From the NCBI GenBank assembly GCA_963691655.1, contig OY829329.1:55379408-55443407 (forward strand): a stretch of DNA of 64,000 bases, read 5' to 3'. Source of the stretch: Toxonevra muliebris. Taxonomy: Eukaryota > Arthropoda > Insecta > Diptera > Pallopteridae. Made by a program: the position numbers and the translations under genes. Shown here one piece after another: positions 23,493 through 34,525 of this stretch. Position 1 is the first letter of the stretch, and each line of letters begins with the position of its first letter. The notes below the pieces were generated by a model. The model worked only from the letters and a program-made list of their open reading frames with translations. It searched no databases and had not been told where the DNA came from.

Positions 23493-23668
23493 ATTCTCCT
23501 CTCATCTCTTCTTCTCTCGCTTTTTCTCCTCTCATCTTTTCTTCTCTCTCTTTTTCTCTTCTCGTCTTCCCAGATCTCGCCACTTCTCTCGCCTCTCCCA
23601 TTCCCTCACTTAACCTCCCCTTTCTCTCTCTACGCCTTCTCACACTTCCCTTCTCTCTCTTTACCCCT
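23493..23668. repeat. CT-rich simple sequence
   Basis: About 175 bases nearly all pyrimidine on the + strand, with TTTCTCCTCTC and CTTCTCTC runs, starting a few bases outside the mariner right end. The open frames through it are low-complexity artefacts. Confidence 0.8.
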
Positions 23669-25990
23669 ATCGTATGAAATATACTCTGACAAGACTGCAC
23701 TTGAATGAAAAAAGATCAACGCTTAGATTTATCCAAAAACGAAACTCTATCACATATACTATATCGTAATTTGGTAGAGTTCGACGAGGAAGGCCCAAGT
23801 TATTTTGATAAACGTTTTAAAGTGCACTAGATTTTGTTATAACTTAAAAAATTCGGGAATATTTGGTACCCATGTACTTAAGAAGGAGAGAATTGGAGAA
23901 ATCTGCAATGCAAAAATACCTTACATCGGCTTTGCTAGAATGTGGTCCATATCTTTGGATATTACGTTACTAATTTTACTGAATATACTCGAACCCCCGT
24001 AGCTATAACGAGCTCATGACCACAACTGCAGTTTTTACGATCTTCTTGCTTGCGAAATCTATAGAAAGTAAGTGAAGCAACGTTACTAATGTTTTAGTGG
24101 TCATATATAGCTCTAAGTGTTCTTGTTACGATTCTCAATGTTTTTTTAGTCCGGAACACATACCAGAGTAGCCTTCACTAGCTTATCCAAGGAGTTTGGG
24201 GCTTGGCGGCAAGCATTTTTATAAGAAACTATAAATAATTTATGATTCTAATATGATATTCTCAATAATGAATTTATGAATTAATTTTTGGTTCAATCAA
24301 AGCTATTAAAGTTAACCCTGACTTATAACTTTTCAGAGCAGAATCTACTGATCAAACTTGTATAAGAACCATTAAATAACATTTTAAGAGCAGAGTACTA
24401 ATGTTGCCAGTATATTACATGAAGTAGCTGCATACTGGTCACAGATTTGTAAGGGCCTTGAATGTTTTGTTACAATTTTTTCTAAAAAGTTTTTTTTAAT
24501 AAAATTGGAAAGTTTGCATTCAGTAGTTTCTATTGATCTCTTCTTATGGACTTTACATTTGTATTCAACTTGAATTTTAATTATTCAAGGTAGATTGGTA
24601 TCTACTTGGGTAATGCAACAGAATATTGAGATATTTATTTCAATACATTTTATCAATATTCTCAAGTTTATGTGAAAAAGGTTTTTAGTGCCTACTTCAG
24701 TTATTGTCTTCAAATTTTAAGACCTTAAACAACCATACTTCAATATTCTAATGAATGCATAATACTCAATAAAAAAAATAAAAAATTAAAATAGAAGAAA
24801 AACTTATAAGTAAATATCAGAAATATAATAAACCGTGAAGGTTATTGCGTTATAAAAATCATAAACTTAATATAAATTTACGTACATAAATATATTAAAT
24901 TTTTGTTTTATTTGTTTAATAGCAAAAAAATTTTGAAACTAAATTTAATATGCTTAGATTTTAGTGGGTATTTAAATGATTTTGAGATGGCTTTTTAGAT
25001 GCTAATGAAATGATATGCACTTATTGTTATTATTATAGATATATTTTTTTTTTTTTTTTTTTGAGAAATGTGAGAATCTTAAAGCCACACGTAGCTAATT
25101 TTAATATAACGGTTATTGCGTTTATTTATCTATTATTTCTTTTTTAAACTTGAGCTTGAACTTGAAAATTAGTAGAAGCTAAAATTAAACACACTTTTAT
25201 ACATAAACATTTCCAATTCTAAAAAGAATGTGCATACATAGAACCAATAATTAAGACTTTGAACAAAAAATTTTAAAGTATTTTTTTTTTTTTGCTTTTC
25301 AAAAAATTCAATAATACCAAATAAATTAATTATCTAATAAGCATAAGAATTAACCATAATTTAGTTGGTAAGTTAAACTTGAAAATACATTCACTTGCAA
25401 ATTAGATAGCAGGGTTATTTATAAAAAACTAAGAATTTTTTAAATGTCTGTTATAAGAAGAAAAAAAGACAGAAAGACCGAAGGAATTTGAAAATCAATG
25501 TCAATTCTATATATATATAGAGCTCTGTTAAATGTTTAGTCCTAATAGGTTTCTATATTTCGCAACGGATTGTCATAAAATTTAGTATGTAATTGCTTTG
25601 GACATTTGTCGAGTTAAGTCGATATTTATTTTAAGTTAATTTCAAATAGCTTCTTAAATCAGCTACTTAATGCAAAATGCTGCTTTAACTATAAGAGGTA
25701 CATAAAAATTATGTAGAGAAAGATTATAGATCTTATCGTTTGCTAAAATAAAGTCAGTGGTGGCATATATCTAAAGTTAATAGTTTACCTGTAAAATGCA
25801 TTTTTATATTAAAAATTTTTTCCTCTTACATTTGTTATTGTAAATATTTATGTTTTTCCTAGAAGCAAATCCAAAGATTTTTTTACTTCGCTCCCTGTGA
25901 TTTCCACCACCACCACACAAACACAAAGCAGAAAAGAATGGGTATGAGCTTTGCGTTTGAAATTCCTTTTCATTTGCATGAATGTAACTA
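23669..25990. other. Intergenic, no gene seen
   Basis: AT-rich with T runs near 25046 and 25281. No domains and no convincing inverted repeats. Confidence 0.4.
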
Positions 25991-26412
25991 CATATTACTA
26001 ATTTGATCACAATATTTGATAGTGGTGTGTGAATGAGTTGGTTAGAAGGGAAGGGAAGGTAAAGTAGTAGTGGATGTGGGAAAGAGTTGTGGAACAGTTC
26101 GTTCGAATCCCACTTGAAGCGGGACCAAATGATTTTTTTTTTTCAATGTACAATATTTGTTTTTTATCGGTGTGGTGGAAAAAAAATAAATATACAACAA
26201 AAATCAAATACCGACAAAACCTGCAAACACACAAAAGGCATTATTATATATTACTAATGTGATCACGTTTTTTTTTTTTTTGTAAAGGTTTGTGGGTTAG
26301 TGAGTTAAAAAGGAGGGTAAAGTTGTGGTTGTGCAAAGAAATTGTGAGTTTTTTTGGTGTCATGAGTTCAAATCCCACTACAGGTGAACCCACCAACTGA
26401 TTCTTTTTTTTA
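25991..26412 (+). mobile_element. Two tRNA-like SINE relics in tandem
   Basis: Two related units, about 25991-26152 and 26245-26412, both start with TATTACTAAT.TGATCAC. Both carry a pol III B-box-like motif (GTTCGAATCCC at 26101-26111; GTTCAAATCCC at 26366-26376) and end in a T run. An A-box-like stretch precedes each (TGGTTAGAAGG in unit 1; TGGGTTAGTGAG in unit 2). A third fragment with GGTTTGAACCCC lies at 36046-36057 and shares the tail ACC.AC..ACTGA. This fits a tRNA-derived SINE family. The A-to-B box spacing of about 65-70 bp is rather long, so the call is tentative. Confidence 0.45.
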
Positions 26413-26537
26413 TACAAATAATCAATTTTTTTTATACCATTATATAAAACTGTAACTTGATTTCATGGACATATGCCCATCAATAACTCAGATAATTTTT
26501 GGGTATATCTCCACAACCAGAGATGTAGTACAAGGAT

Positions 26538-26998
26538 GTTAATTGGCAATGTAATGCCGCAGGAAAAAGGTCTGTGAAATTGAAAAAAGGGGACATAGCA
26601 TCTCCTATATAATTAGAGTTTTAGCTATGGAATATCTCAGTATTCATTTGTGACACGTCTCTAAAAACGTTATTTGTCAATGGCATTCTATGAAAAAATA
26701 TGGATAGGCGTGGCCTTTTCCGTTCAACTATTTGTAGTGTAGTACTTAGACTTGGAAAGATAATATGATTTGTCAATGGAATTTGCTGGGTAAAGTATGG
26801 GTACACTTGAGTTAGTGACTGTTCCACCTCGGCTTTATAAGGTATATTTCCTAAAGTATTTGTGGTTAGAGAATTTTGATTGCCAATGTAAAAAGCTAAA
26901 AAAAAAAATGAAGGAAATAAATAAAAAATGCGTGGCACCTCCCATGCAAAGAAAATGTTTGAAACTGTATACCTGAGAAACCATTGCAAAGAACACAC
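26538..26998. repeat. Degenerate ~100-bp tandem repeats
   Basis: The motif TTG[TGC]CAATG[GT] recurs at about 26544, 26677, 26774 and 26881. Each is followed 25-50 bases later by a GGCGTGGCCTTTTCC- or GCGTGGCACCTCCC-like stretch. A 125-codon open frame on the minus strand (26998-26621) runs through the array, but the peptide has no recognisable domain and is probably by chance. Confidence 0.35.
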
Positions 26999-27090
26999 TG
27001 TCAGTTTGTGTGTAAAAGCGGATGGTTAGTAGTAGATGTTAGGCAGAATGTGGAAGTGTTTTGGCATACAAATGAAATGCTTCTAAAGGT

Positions 27091-27345
27091 ATATATGTAT
27101 CTCTGCTCTATTTTGCTAAGGCCCTAAAATCAGTTTTTAAGTATAGAGTTTTCGAAGGATTACAATAAAAAATGTGCCCTGTACCGAAAATTTTAGAAAC
27201 CTACACTGAAAACTTTGCAATCTTTTCTTTTACTTTAAATTACAAATTCTCGAAACAGTACTCCAAATACAAAAATGGTTTTTGCTTCTCCTGTAAAATT
27301 TGAAAAATGCTTGTTAGGGCTTTAGCAAATTAAGGCAGCGATATG
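27091..27345. mobile_element. Candidate small MITE
   Basis: Left end TATGTATCTCTGCTCTATTT then TGCTAAGGCCCTAA; right end inverted reads CATATCGCTGCCTTAATTTG then CTAAAGCCCTAAC. About 24 of 33 positions match. About 255 bp, no coding content, no clear target duplication. Confidence 0.4.
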
Positions 27346-27831
27346 GGGAACCATAGTAAGGCAAGCAATCAAAATTTAGTTGTAAAGGATGTATGTTGAT
27401 AGTTATTAGAGAGCCATAGTAAGAAAGATGATGAAGGTTTGTATGTTAAGATGGGATGTTGATAGCAATAACTGAGAAGAATGTTGACACCATTAAACAC
27501 GTGGAAGTGGAACTACTCATGTAAATGATATGAATGATTAGTGCAATGATTCGATTTTGATCGGAAACTGGCACGCTCATATAGATATATCTCTTGCAAA
27601 AGTTTTATTTGTTGTAATTTTTGCATTACCTCTACTTTTTCAGGTCCGGACAACGAAAAAATCATCAGTTTTCGTGCGGGAGTACAGGTTGGTAATACAA
27701 ATTCCTAAACGAAAAGCGAGTGATGTTGGTCGATTAGGCGAGTAACCTTCTATAGATAAGCCGAAACGATTTTTCTTGGGTTTCATCTACGATTTATATA
27801 TAAAATTATGAAATTTTCGACGTGGGGACTT
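27346..27831. other. Intergenic, no gene seen
   Basis: AT-rich, without domains or repeat ends. Stops at the LINE 3' tail. Confidence 0.3.
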
Positions 27832-30095
27832 AATTTAATTCAGTTTAGTTTAGTTTTAGTTTAGTTTATTAAGCCAAATAGATAATAATCTTACTGACTA
27901 GATATATAATTATAAAAATTTTAAAATAATATGTTATGAATGCATATAATTATGAATATATACTACAAATAAGTTTATAAAATTCAGTTCTGTGCACAGG
28001 AAAATCAATTAAGTGATTATTGGACAGTGAGTTATACACTCTTAAGGTTCTAGTTATTAGATTGTTACAAGCATAATTAGATCTAACAGGTGATAAGAAT
28101 CATTCTCCGATTTACTAAAGAGTTTAAACAAATAAGCAGGCATCGGGATTTATAAGATGGAATTGGTTCTTCGAATCTTAAAGAGGAAAGAGCATACCTC
28201 AAAAATCTCTTTTGTACTTTTTCCAGGCGTTGTGAATGGATATCATAGAAAGCAAGGCCGTATTTAGGAGGGAGGTTTTGGGGGTTCTGACCCTCCACCC
28301 CCCCCCCCCCCCTCCCCCCCACGAAATGTGGAATATTTATTCTAATTTTTGAGATTAATTGCCAATGGATGGGGAAAAAGTCAAAATAAAATCTATTTAA
28401 CGATATTTTTTACTTCCATCAGTTTTTTTTTTTCTAAAAAGTCAAATATAAAAAATAAATTTGAAATCTTAGTTACACTATGCGATCAAATCCGATTTGT
28501 TTTCTTCGACATGAGGTTTGACTACGGAAAAAGAGAAGCTGATACTGAGCACTCCTGCATTCATAGTTTTTCTAGGTCAGTAACTGTTTTTGGTTTAAAG
28601 TTTCGTCCAGTTTCGTCCAGAATCAGTTTGAAAAGTTTAAAAATTAATAAAAAATAGAAAAAATTATCGGATCCCTGTAAAATTAGACTTGTTTGACCCC
28701 ATTTTTTTCCTAAAACGTGATGTGATGGAAAGTTTTTGACCTCAGATTCGTGTTCAATGTGAAAAATTCTTTCTCAAAAACTCCATGTTATCAGCAGTTT
28801 TAGGAGAAAATCTTAAAATGTAATTAATTTTTTAACCCATTATTGCTCAGAACACCATGACTAGAAAGATCTCTTTCAATGCTGTGACTTCACGAATTTA
28901 GGGAATATAAGCCAACCTCATCCGTGTTCCTTATCATTGATAATGGCCCAAATTCTCAATAATAATCACTTGAAAAAAATGAGCCTCTACTATTTTTGGT
29001 AATTTTTTTTTTGAGGTTGGGTACATCATCAGTAGTGGGAAGTCAATGAGTTAACGAAATTATGTCCTTCGCGATAAAAAAATGCATTAAAAAATTTAAA
29101 AATTTAATTTGATTATTCAGTGAATTTTTTTGTCGCTTTTGGCCATATTTTTGAGATTAAGATTAAAAAAAATCGGAAAATTTTTTCTAAAGTTTTAAGA
29201 CATTTATCTACTTTTGTCCTTAGTCTGATAGGGTTCAATGTATCACCGATTTAATTTATTGTATTTAAAAATCAGTTTGATAAAAATTAGTTATGAATAT
29301 TTCGAATGAAAACCCCCCCGAAAAAAATTTCAGGCTAAGGCCCTGATAGAAAGGATTCTAGACAATTGCCGCGTATTCTAATTTAGATCTTACAAAAGAA
29401 TTATATAATATTTTTTTTGTATAGGGATCGGAAAAATCGCTGCTATTGCGTTTAACGAAAGCTAGAAGAGAGTAGGCCTTAGGAATAATACAATTAATAT
29501 GACTTGCAAAAGTAAACTTTGTGTCAAAAACTACTCTTAAATCCGAAATCTCAGATAGTGTCCTATCTCAGATGTGTCGCCACAAACGTTGTACGAGAAA
29601 GGAATTGGGTGGTGAGACTTAGAATAAATCACATGAAAACACTTTTTAATGTTTAAGACAAGTTACAAGTTACGAGAGGACCAATTAGCTAAATTATTGA
29701 GGTCCGATTGTAGATTAGATTAGCTTGAAAGGAAGGTGGGCATTAAGTTCCCAGATCACTGCAGCCATTTAGGGCCAATTGTGATAGAGGTCCGATTGTA
29801 ACGAATTCACGTAAGATATCTCGCGCACCTCTGCAAAAATCTTTAAATCGTCCGCATAAAGCAGATACTTAGAAAAGTCGAAACATGAATCAATGTTATT
29901 TATGAACAAAATGAAAAATAAGGGTCCCAATATACTTCCTTCAGGAAACCAGATGAGGCTTGAAAAGATCGTTTAATGCTATTTCCTAATATGTTAACTA
30001 TGCTGAGTTGACCAAAATCAATTACATTATTCACAAGAAATTTTGACAAACAATGTGCTAGATAAACGGGTATGACTAGATTTTTTTCCTGTCAA
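27832..30095 (-). pseudogene. Jockey/CR1-like LINE reverse transcriptase relic, 5'-truncated
   Basis: Read on the minus strand, reverse transcriptase motifs appear in order: NILGNSIKRSFQASSG then, after a one-base frame change, PEGSILGPLFFILFINNI and LLYADDLKIFAEV with the YADD catalytic box near 29845. After a decayed stretch come DLRVVFDTKFTFASHIN, AYSLLAFVKRNSSDFSDPYT and KLEYAAIV-NPFY. A hAT-like MITE (28253-29345) interrupts here, and the frame resumes with IHSQRLEKVQKRFLRYALS and PIPSYKSRCLLICLNSL. The last part (RTLRVYNSLSNNHLIDFP...) ends at a TAA (27950-27952). The 3' tail is rich in TAAACTAAACTAAAAC. The 5' part (endonuclease, ORF1) is absent. Confidence 0.85.
28253..29345 (+). mobile_element. 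hAT-like MITE, copy C, inserted in the LINE
   Basis: 1093 bp with a perfect 8-bp target duplication ATAGAAAG at 28245-28252 and 29346-29353. Ends are CAAGGCCGTATTTAGG and CAGGCTAAGGCCCTG. The left subterminal tract is a long C run (near 28293-28320), and a CCCCCCC tract lies near the right end. It has the same orientation as copy A and a similar interior. Reading the LINE on the minus strand, codons before and after the MITE join in one frame if one target copy is removed, so the MITE is younger than the LINE. Confidence 0.92.
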
Positions 30096-32399
30096 AAAAA
30101 AAAAAAAAAAAACTTACCAGGAAGTATCGAAAGTGATGTCAGATCTTTAGTGTAACTCTCGTTCAAGGTTATTTATTAATTTTCGTGAACCACCCAGTAC
30201 AAGTAATTGTAACTAATAATACATTAACATTAGATTTGGTAGACTTAAAGCTGAAATACAAAATTTAAAAAAAAAAAAAAAAACTAGAAATATTACCAAA
30301 ATCTTAGATATTAAGAATTTTATCCTACACTTAAGAACATGTGAATATAATTAAATAACTAAAAAAAGAAAAACAAAAAAACTAGAAAACTAAGGAAATT
30401 CTATAGTTAACATGAAAAATTAACATCAAACATCCAAATAAACTACTTCATGTGATGTTAATTTTATTAAATTATTACGCAAAAAATAAATAACTATTAT
30501 ATATTAATATTAAAATAATATTCTAAAAATACTTTATACTGACTAATAAAACTACTAATAAAAAACCCCCTGAAGCCATGACAAGGCAACTTTGCAAAAC
30601 CGTCTTAAGCGTTTTAATTTTTTTTAGCTTTGCTGTTCCTCAATATTCTTTGTGTCTTCGATTTTTATTTTTATTCTTTTTGTCTTCTATTTTTTTATAT
30701 TCTTTTTTTTTGTAGTTTGCCAAATTTTCGTCGAATGAATTTTTTACGCAGTAGCACATAATTGAAGATTAATTACTGGATGTTGGGGAGGTTCCGGTAT
30801 ATTTAAGATTATAATGCCCGTGTATTTATTTTAATTTTTGTTGTTTTTTTAGTTTGTCATGTTCTTTTTGCAAGTATCTGGTAGAAGTAGTATGTAGAGT
30901 TTTATATTTGTCGTTTTAGACCTTGAACAAAAAAAAAAAAATAAACAACAAATGTGATGTGATAAATGAAAATCTTCAACTACATAATATAACTTCATTG
31001 AAATAATAATAAACTAATAAAAATAAGTTAACATGAGGCGCTACTGTTGGTCTGAAGTGAACTAAAGTGTACCAATTATTAGAGGAACAAAAAAAGTAAA
31101 AAGAATAATTTAAAGTAAGTCAGAAACTAACATAATCTCTTAACTTCAACTTAATAACATTTGGGAAAATTTGTTATTATGGCAAAAGTCCTCTAGAAAA
31201 TTATGGCGTACAAAGTAAAACGATTGTGGTTAAAATATATCAGTTCTTTAGGGATTGTCCAAACTACGATCAGATTTCTGTTCGTTTTAAATCGCAAGTT
31301 TGTCAGAAACTAATTTGAAACTCTTAAATATTTCGTTTTTATAACCGAATTAAACTTCATTGGTTATCTTGCCATTACGAAATAAGAGCAGTGAGACGCC
31401 GGAAGGCGTCTCTGAGGCCAAAATAATCAGTCCAGCAATTTTTTTGTTAGTTAATATAGGTATGGTTTCTTAAAAAAATAGGGTGGGCGTGAGAATGTTT
31501 TCATTTCAGCAAGTCCAGCCACACTCGTTACTCTTATGAAACTCGTTTCTTGGGAGAACTCATTACTTAAGAACATGGTACTTTAAAAAAAAAAAATCCT
31601 TAGAAAACTCGATTTTCTATCGTTCTTTCAGCCCTGAGGTTTTCGGCAACAAAAGAATCTCGTTACTTTTTCAAACAAGGCATTAGAAATATAGGCTTTC
31701 TTTCGGATGTTAAATTAATCGGTCTGACAAATATTTTTTTTTCTTTTTTAATTTTCTATTAGACCAATTTATGCATTGTTAACGAGATTATAATGACAGG
31801 CTTTTTGGTCGAAATTTTAATACGCAAATAGTTAACTATTTCATACTTTTTTCCCTATTTTTTTTTCTTTTTTTTTTGTATTTCAAGTTTTCGGCAGGCC
31901 AAATTTAAGCCGTACTCGCTTTTTTATTAAGGTAAACTCTTTAATTCTTTAAAAAATACATTATAAAACGCGGCTAGCGCTCTTTTGACTCTGAGAATGA
32001 AACCCATGGAAAACTGGGGATATAGACAATAAGACACCTGAAGTCTGTCGAGAGCTAACTTTGTTGCTAAGCTAATCGACTCTGGCATTTTTTTCTTGTT
32101 GAATAATTTTGGTAAAGGCCAATGTCTCGGTTGGCAATCGAGAAAATGGTGGGAAAGAACATTTTCCAGATTAAGAAACCCGTAACTGTTTCAAACAACA
32201 AGAACGAAATTCGTGTTTCTTTCGTTTATTCAGCCCTGAAGATGAGACGCCTAAAGAAGTCGAGAGTAATCGATATTCGTTACTTCCTAAAAGGAATACC
32301 ATATTTCTCTTCAAACAAAACAGTGGAAAATTCAATCTATACATTTAATAGTGTAACTACAATTTTATTCCAGAAGATCTAGAAGTGCTCCGAAATCAT
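30096..32399. other. Intergenic with degenerate dispersed repeats
   Basis: No gene. A perfect small hairpin, GAGACGCC-GGAA-GGCGTCTC, is at 31393-31412. Segments near 31630 (TTTCAGCCCTGAGG) and 32226 (TTCAGCCCTGAAG) are diverged copies, as are segments near 32050 and 33050, so 31.4-33.1 kb seems to be an old, decayed duplicated block. Confidence 0.35.
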
Positions 32400-32646
32400 A
32401 TATATCTGTGACAATAAGGAATAACAGCTAAACTCAAAAGTCGACTAAAAACCTGTTGCGTATTTTTCATTATAAAACCCAAAATATTGAAAGTTCTTAA
32501 AAAATTATTGGAGTTTAATTAGTAAAAAACTATGGAGACTGCTAAATTGAAAACTTTCAACATTTTGGGATTTATAATATAAAATACGCAGCAGGTTTTT
32601 ATTCGACTTTGGGTTTAGCTATTATTCCTTATTGCCACAGATATAT
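32400..32646. mobile_element. Foldback MITE, ~98-bp arms
   Basis: The left arm starts ATATATCTGTGACAATAAGG and the right arm ends CCTTATTGCCACAGATATAT. The arms stay paired through AACCTG[TC]TGCGTATTTT and CCAAAAT[AG]TTGAAAG, with few mismatches over about 98 bp and a spacer of about 55 bp. No coding content; no target duplication recognised. Confidence 0.7.
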
Positions 32647-34002
32647 CAATTTAAAGAGCTTGACGAGCTTGACAAAAATTATCAGATTTAAAATCGGTTA
32701 AGTCAATTCCAAAATATTAGCGTCGGAAGTTTTTTAAAATTCGCTCATTGAACAAAGCATTGTATTCATCGTTGAAAAAATCATTGCTTAAGCGGGAGTA
32801 AATAATAAATGAGAGAGAGAAGACATGAGTAACGGCATTTCTCCGAATTATCTAACGAATTATCTGCATACGCAAATAACAAAACAAACACCAACGAGTA
32901 GTTGGGTTCTCTTTTGATATTTGTTTTTGCATAAAGAGATTTCTTGAGCAAAAAAAAAATACCCCAGTTACTGGAGCTTTACCCACTAGTTTTCTTTATT
33001 GAGGAACTAGAGATGGTCTGAATAATCACCCAAAAATAAACTTCAAACTCTTAGAGCTGACGTAGTTGCTAGGTAAATCAACGACTATCGTAAATATTTC
33101 GGAAGCGTATTTTCTCCCAAAGTCCCTTGAACTTAGAGGAGATTAAAAATTTCGCAATTGATTTTGGTGAAAATTTTGACTTGAAATAATTTATAAAACG
33201 ATAAATATTTATTGGAAAAATAAATCCTTCGACCAATTACTAAAAATTAATTTATTTGTAAAGCTTGTGTAGAAATTTGAGACTGATCGGTTGACTGATC
33301 ATTTAATTTTTAATACTATTTTTCTCAAAAAAATGCTATTCTGGAAGTAGTAATGTATTGGAAATAACAAAATATGCTTTGTAACATTATTAGATATATA
33401 TTTTAGAATAAAACGGACATCAAAAATAAATTTCGGAGCCTCAAAAACAATAAAAATATCACTTTTCCTATGAAAATATATAAAAATAGAAAAAGTTGTA
33501 CGACAGCGTCCTCTAGCGTTGGTCCTATGCAAAAAAAACACAAAAATGAATTCCTCGACCCCAAAAATAAAATAATTAAAAGAAATAATCAAATTTTTAC
33601 TATTTTTTTCTATTGAGACAAAGTTCTAAATTCATCAACTTTAACTGTGAATAAAAAAAAATTACGCACTAAACTAGAAAAATCACTTGGAGGGTTTGTT
33701 ATGGAAGACATTAGGTTTGATTTGCTTTTGGTTTCATCTCATTCCCATTCACAAACTTCAATTTTGTCGCACAGTGTTATCAAGCTTAAGATATGAAAAT
33801 GTAGGCATCCATCATTTCAGATTCCAGATTTCAGTTGTCTATGAGATTACAATAAAACCAAGAGGAGGTGTTTCGTTTTTCGTTACTTCAAAAAACCCGC
33901 TATAAAAGTGTAGATGTATACCATGTTTCCTATCTTCTTTTATGGCACATGGAGGATGTAGATCAAGATTTTCGCACCCAATCATCTAATAACAGCCATA
34001 TT
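32647..34002. other. Intergenic, no gene seen
   Basis: AT-rich. Frames of 97 codons (33592-33299, minus) and 72 codons (33687-33905, plus) lack recognisable domains and are not accepted. Confidence 0.35.
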
Positions 34003-34173
34003 TGACAGGCTGAAAGGAAAGCGAGCTAAAATTTATATAAGAGCAAAAGTGAAATAATTTAGAGTGTCAGTGCAGGAATGGCATAAGTAATACGGTTTAA
34101 AATTATCTTAAGTAAAATTATTCCATTTTTTTCTGAACGTATAATTTATACCAATTTTCCTCTCAGCCTCTCA
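34003..34173 (+). mobile_element. AGGCTGAGAGGAAA-ended MITE, copy 1 (short)
   Basis: About 170 bp. Starts GACAGGCTGAAAGGAAAGCG and ends ATTTTCCTCTCAGCCTCTC, which is inverted. It shares GCAAAAGTGAAATAATTTAG and TAAGTAATACGGTTTA with copies 2 and 3 but lacks their middle section. Confidence 0.65.
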
Positions 34174-34215
34174 AATGAGGACGATTCGGTTTTATATCAC
34201 TTTCGATTGATAAAT

Positions 34216-34525
34216 GACAGGCTGAGAGGACAAGCAAGCTAAAATTTATATAAGAGCAAAAGTGAAATAACTTAGTGTGTCAGTGCAAAAATGGCATAAG
34301 TAATACGGTTTAGAGTGAAAATGAAACGCCTTAAAAGTAAGAACAAAAATGGTATAACAATTCTTTCAGAGCAAGAACAGCATAGTTTTTTATTCCGTTT
34401 TCGCTCTAAACATATTTCGTTTCACTTTTGCTCTGAACATATTTCGTTTTGCTTTTGCTCTTAAGTAAAATTATTCCACTTTTTTCTGAACGTAGAAGTT
34501 TTACCACTTTTCCTCTCAGCCTTTA
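34216..34525 (+). mobile_element. AGGCTGAGAGGAAA-ended MITE, copy 2
   Basis: About 310 bp. Left end GACAGGCTGAGAGGACAAGC, right end CTTTTCCTCTCAGCCTTT. The interior carries repeated TTTTGCTCT[GA]AACATATTTCG blocks. It lies 43 bp from copy 1 in the same orientation. Confidence 0.7.

Noticed and set aside
23423..23700. Frames through the CT-rich block on both strands
   Set aside because: Simple-sequence translation (S/L/P-rich on one strand, R/E/K-rich on the other).
26621..26998. 125-codon minus-strand frame beginning MCSLQWFLRYTV
   Set aside because: Runs across a degenerate ~100-bp repeat array and has no recognised domain; considered chance.
28083..28322. 79-codon minus-strand frame starting with glycines
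   Set aside because: It is a chimera: the first ~20 codons come from the C-rich end of the hAT-like MITE and the rest is LINE sequence. It is reported as those elements.
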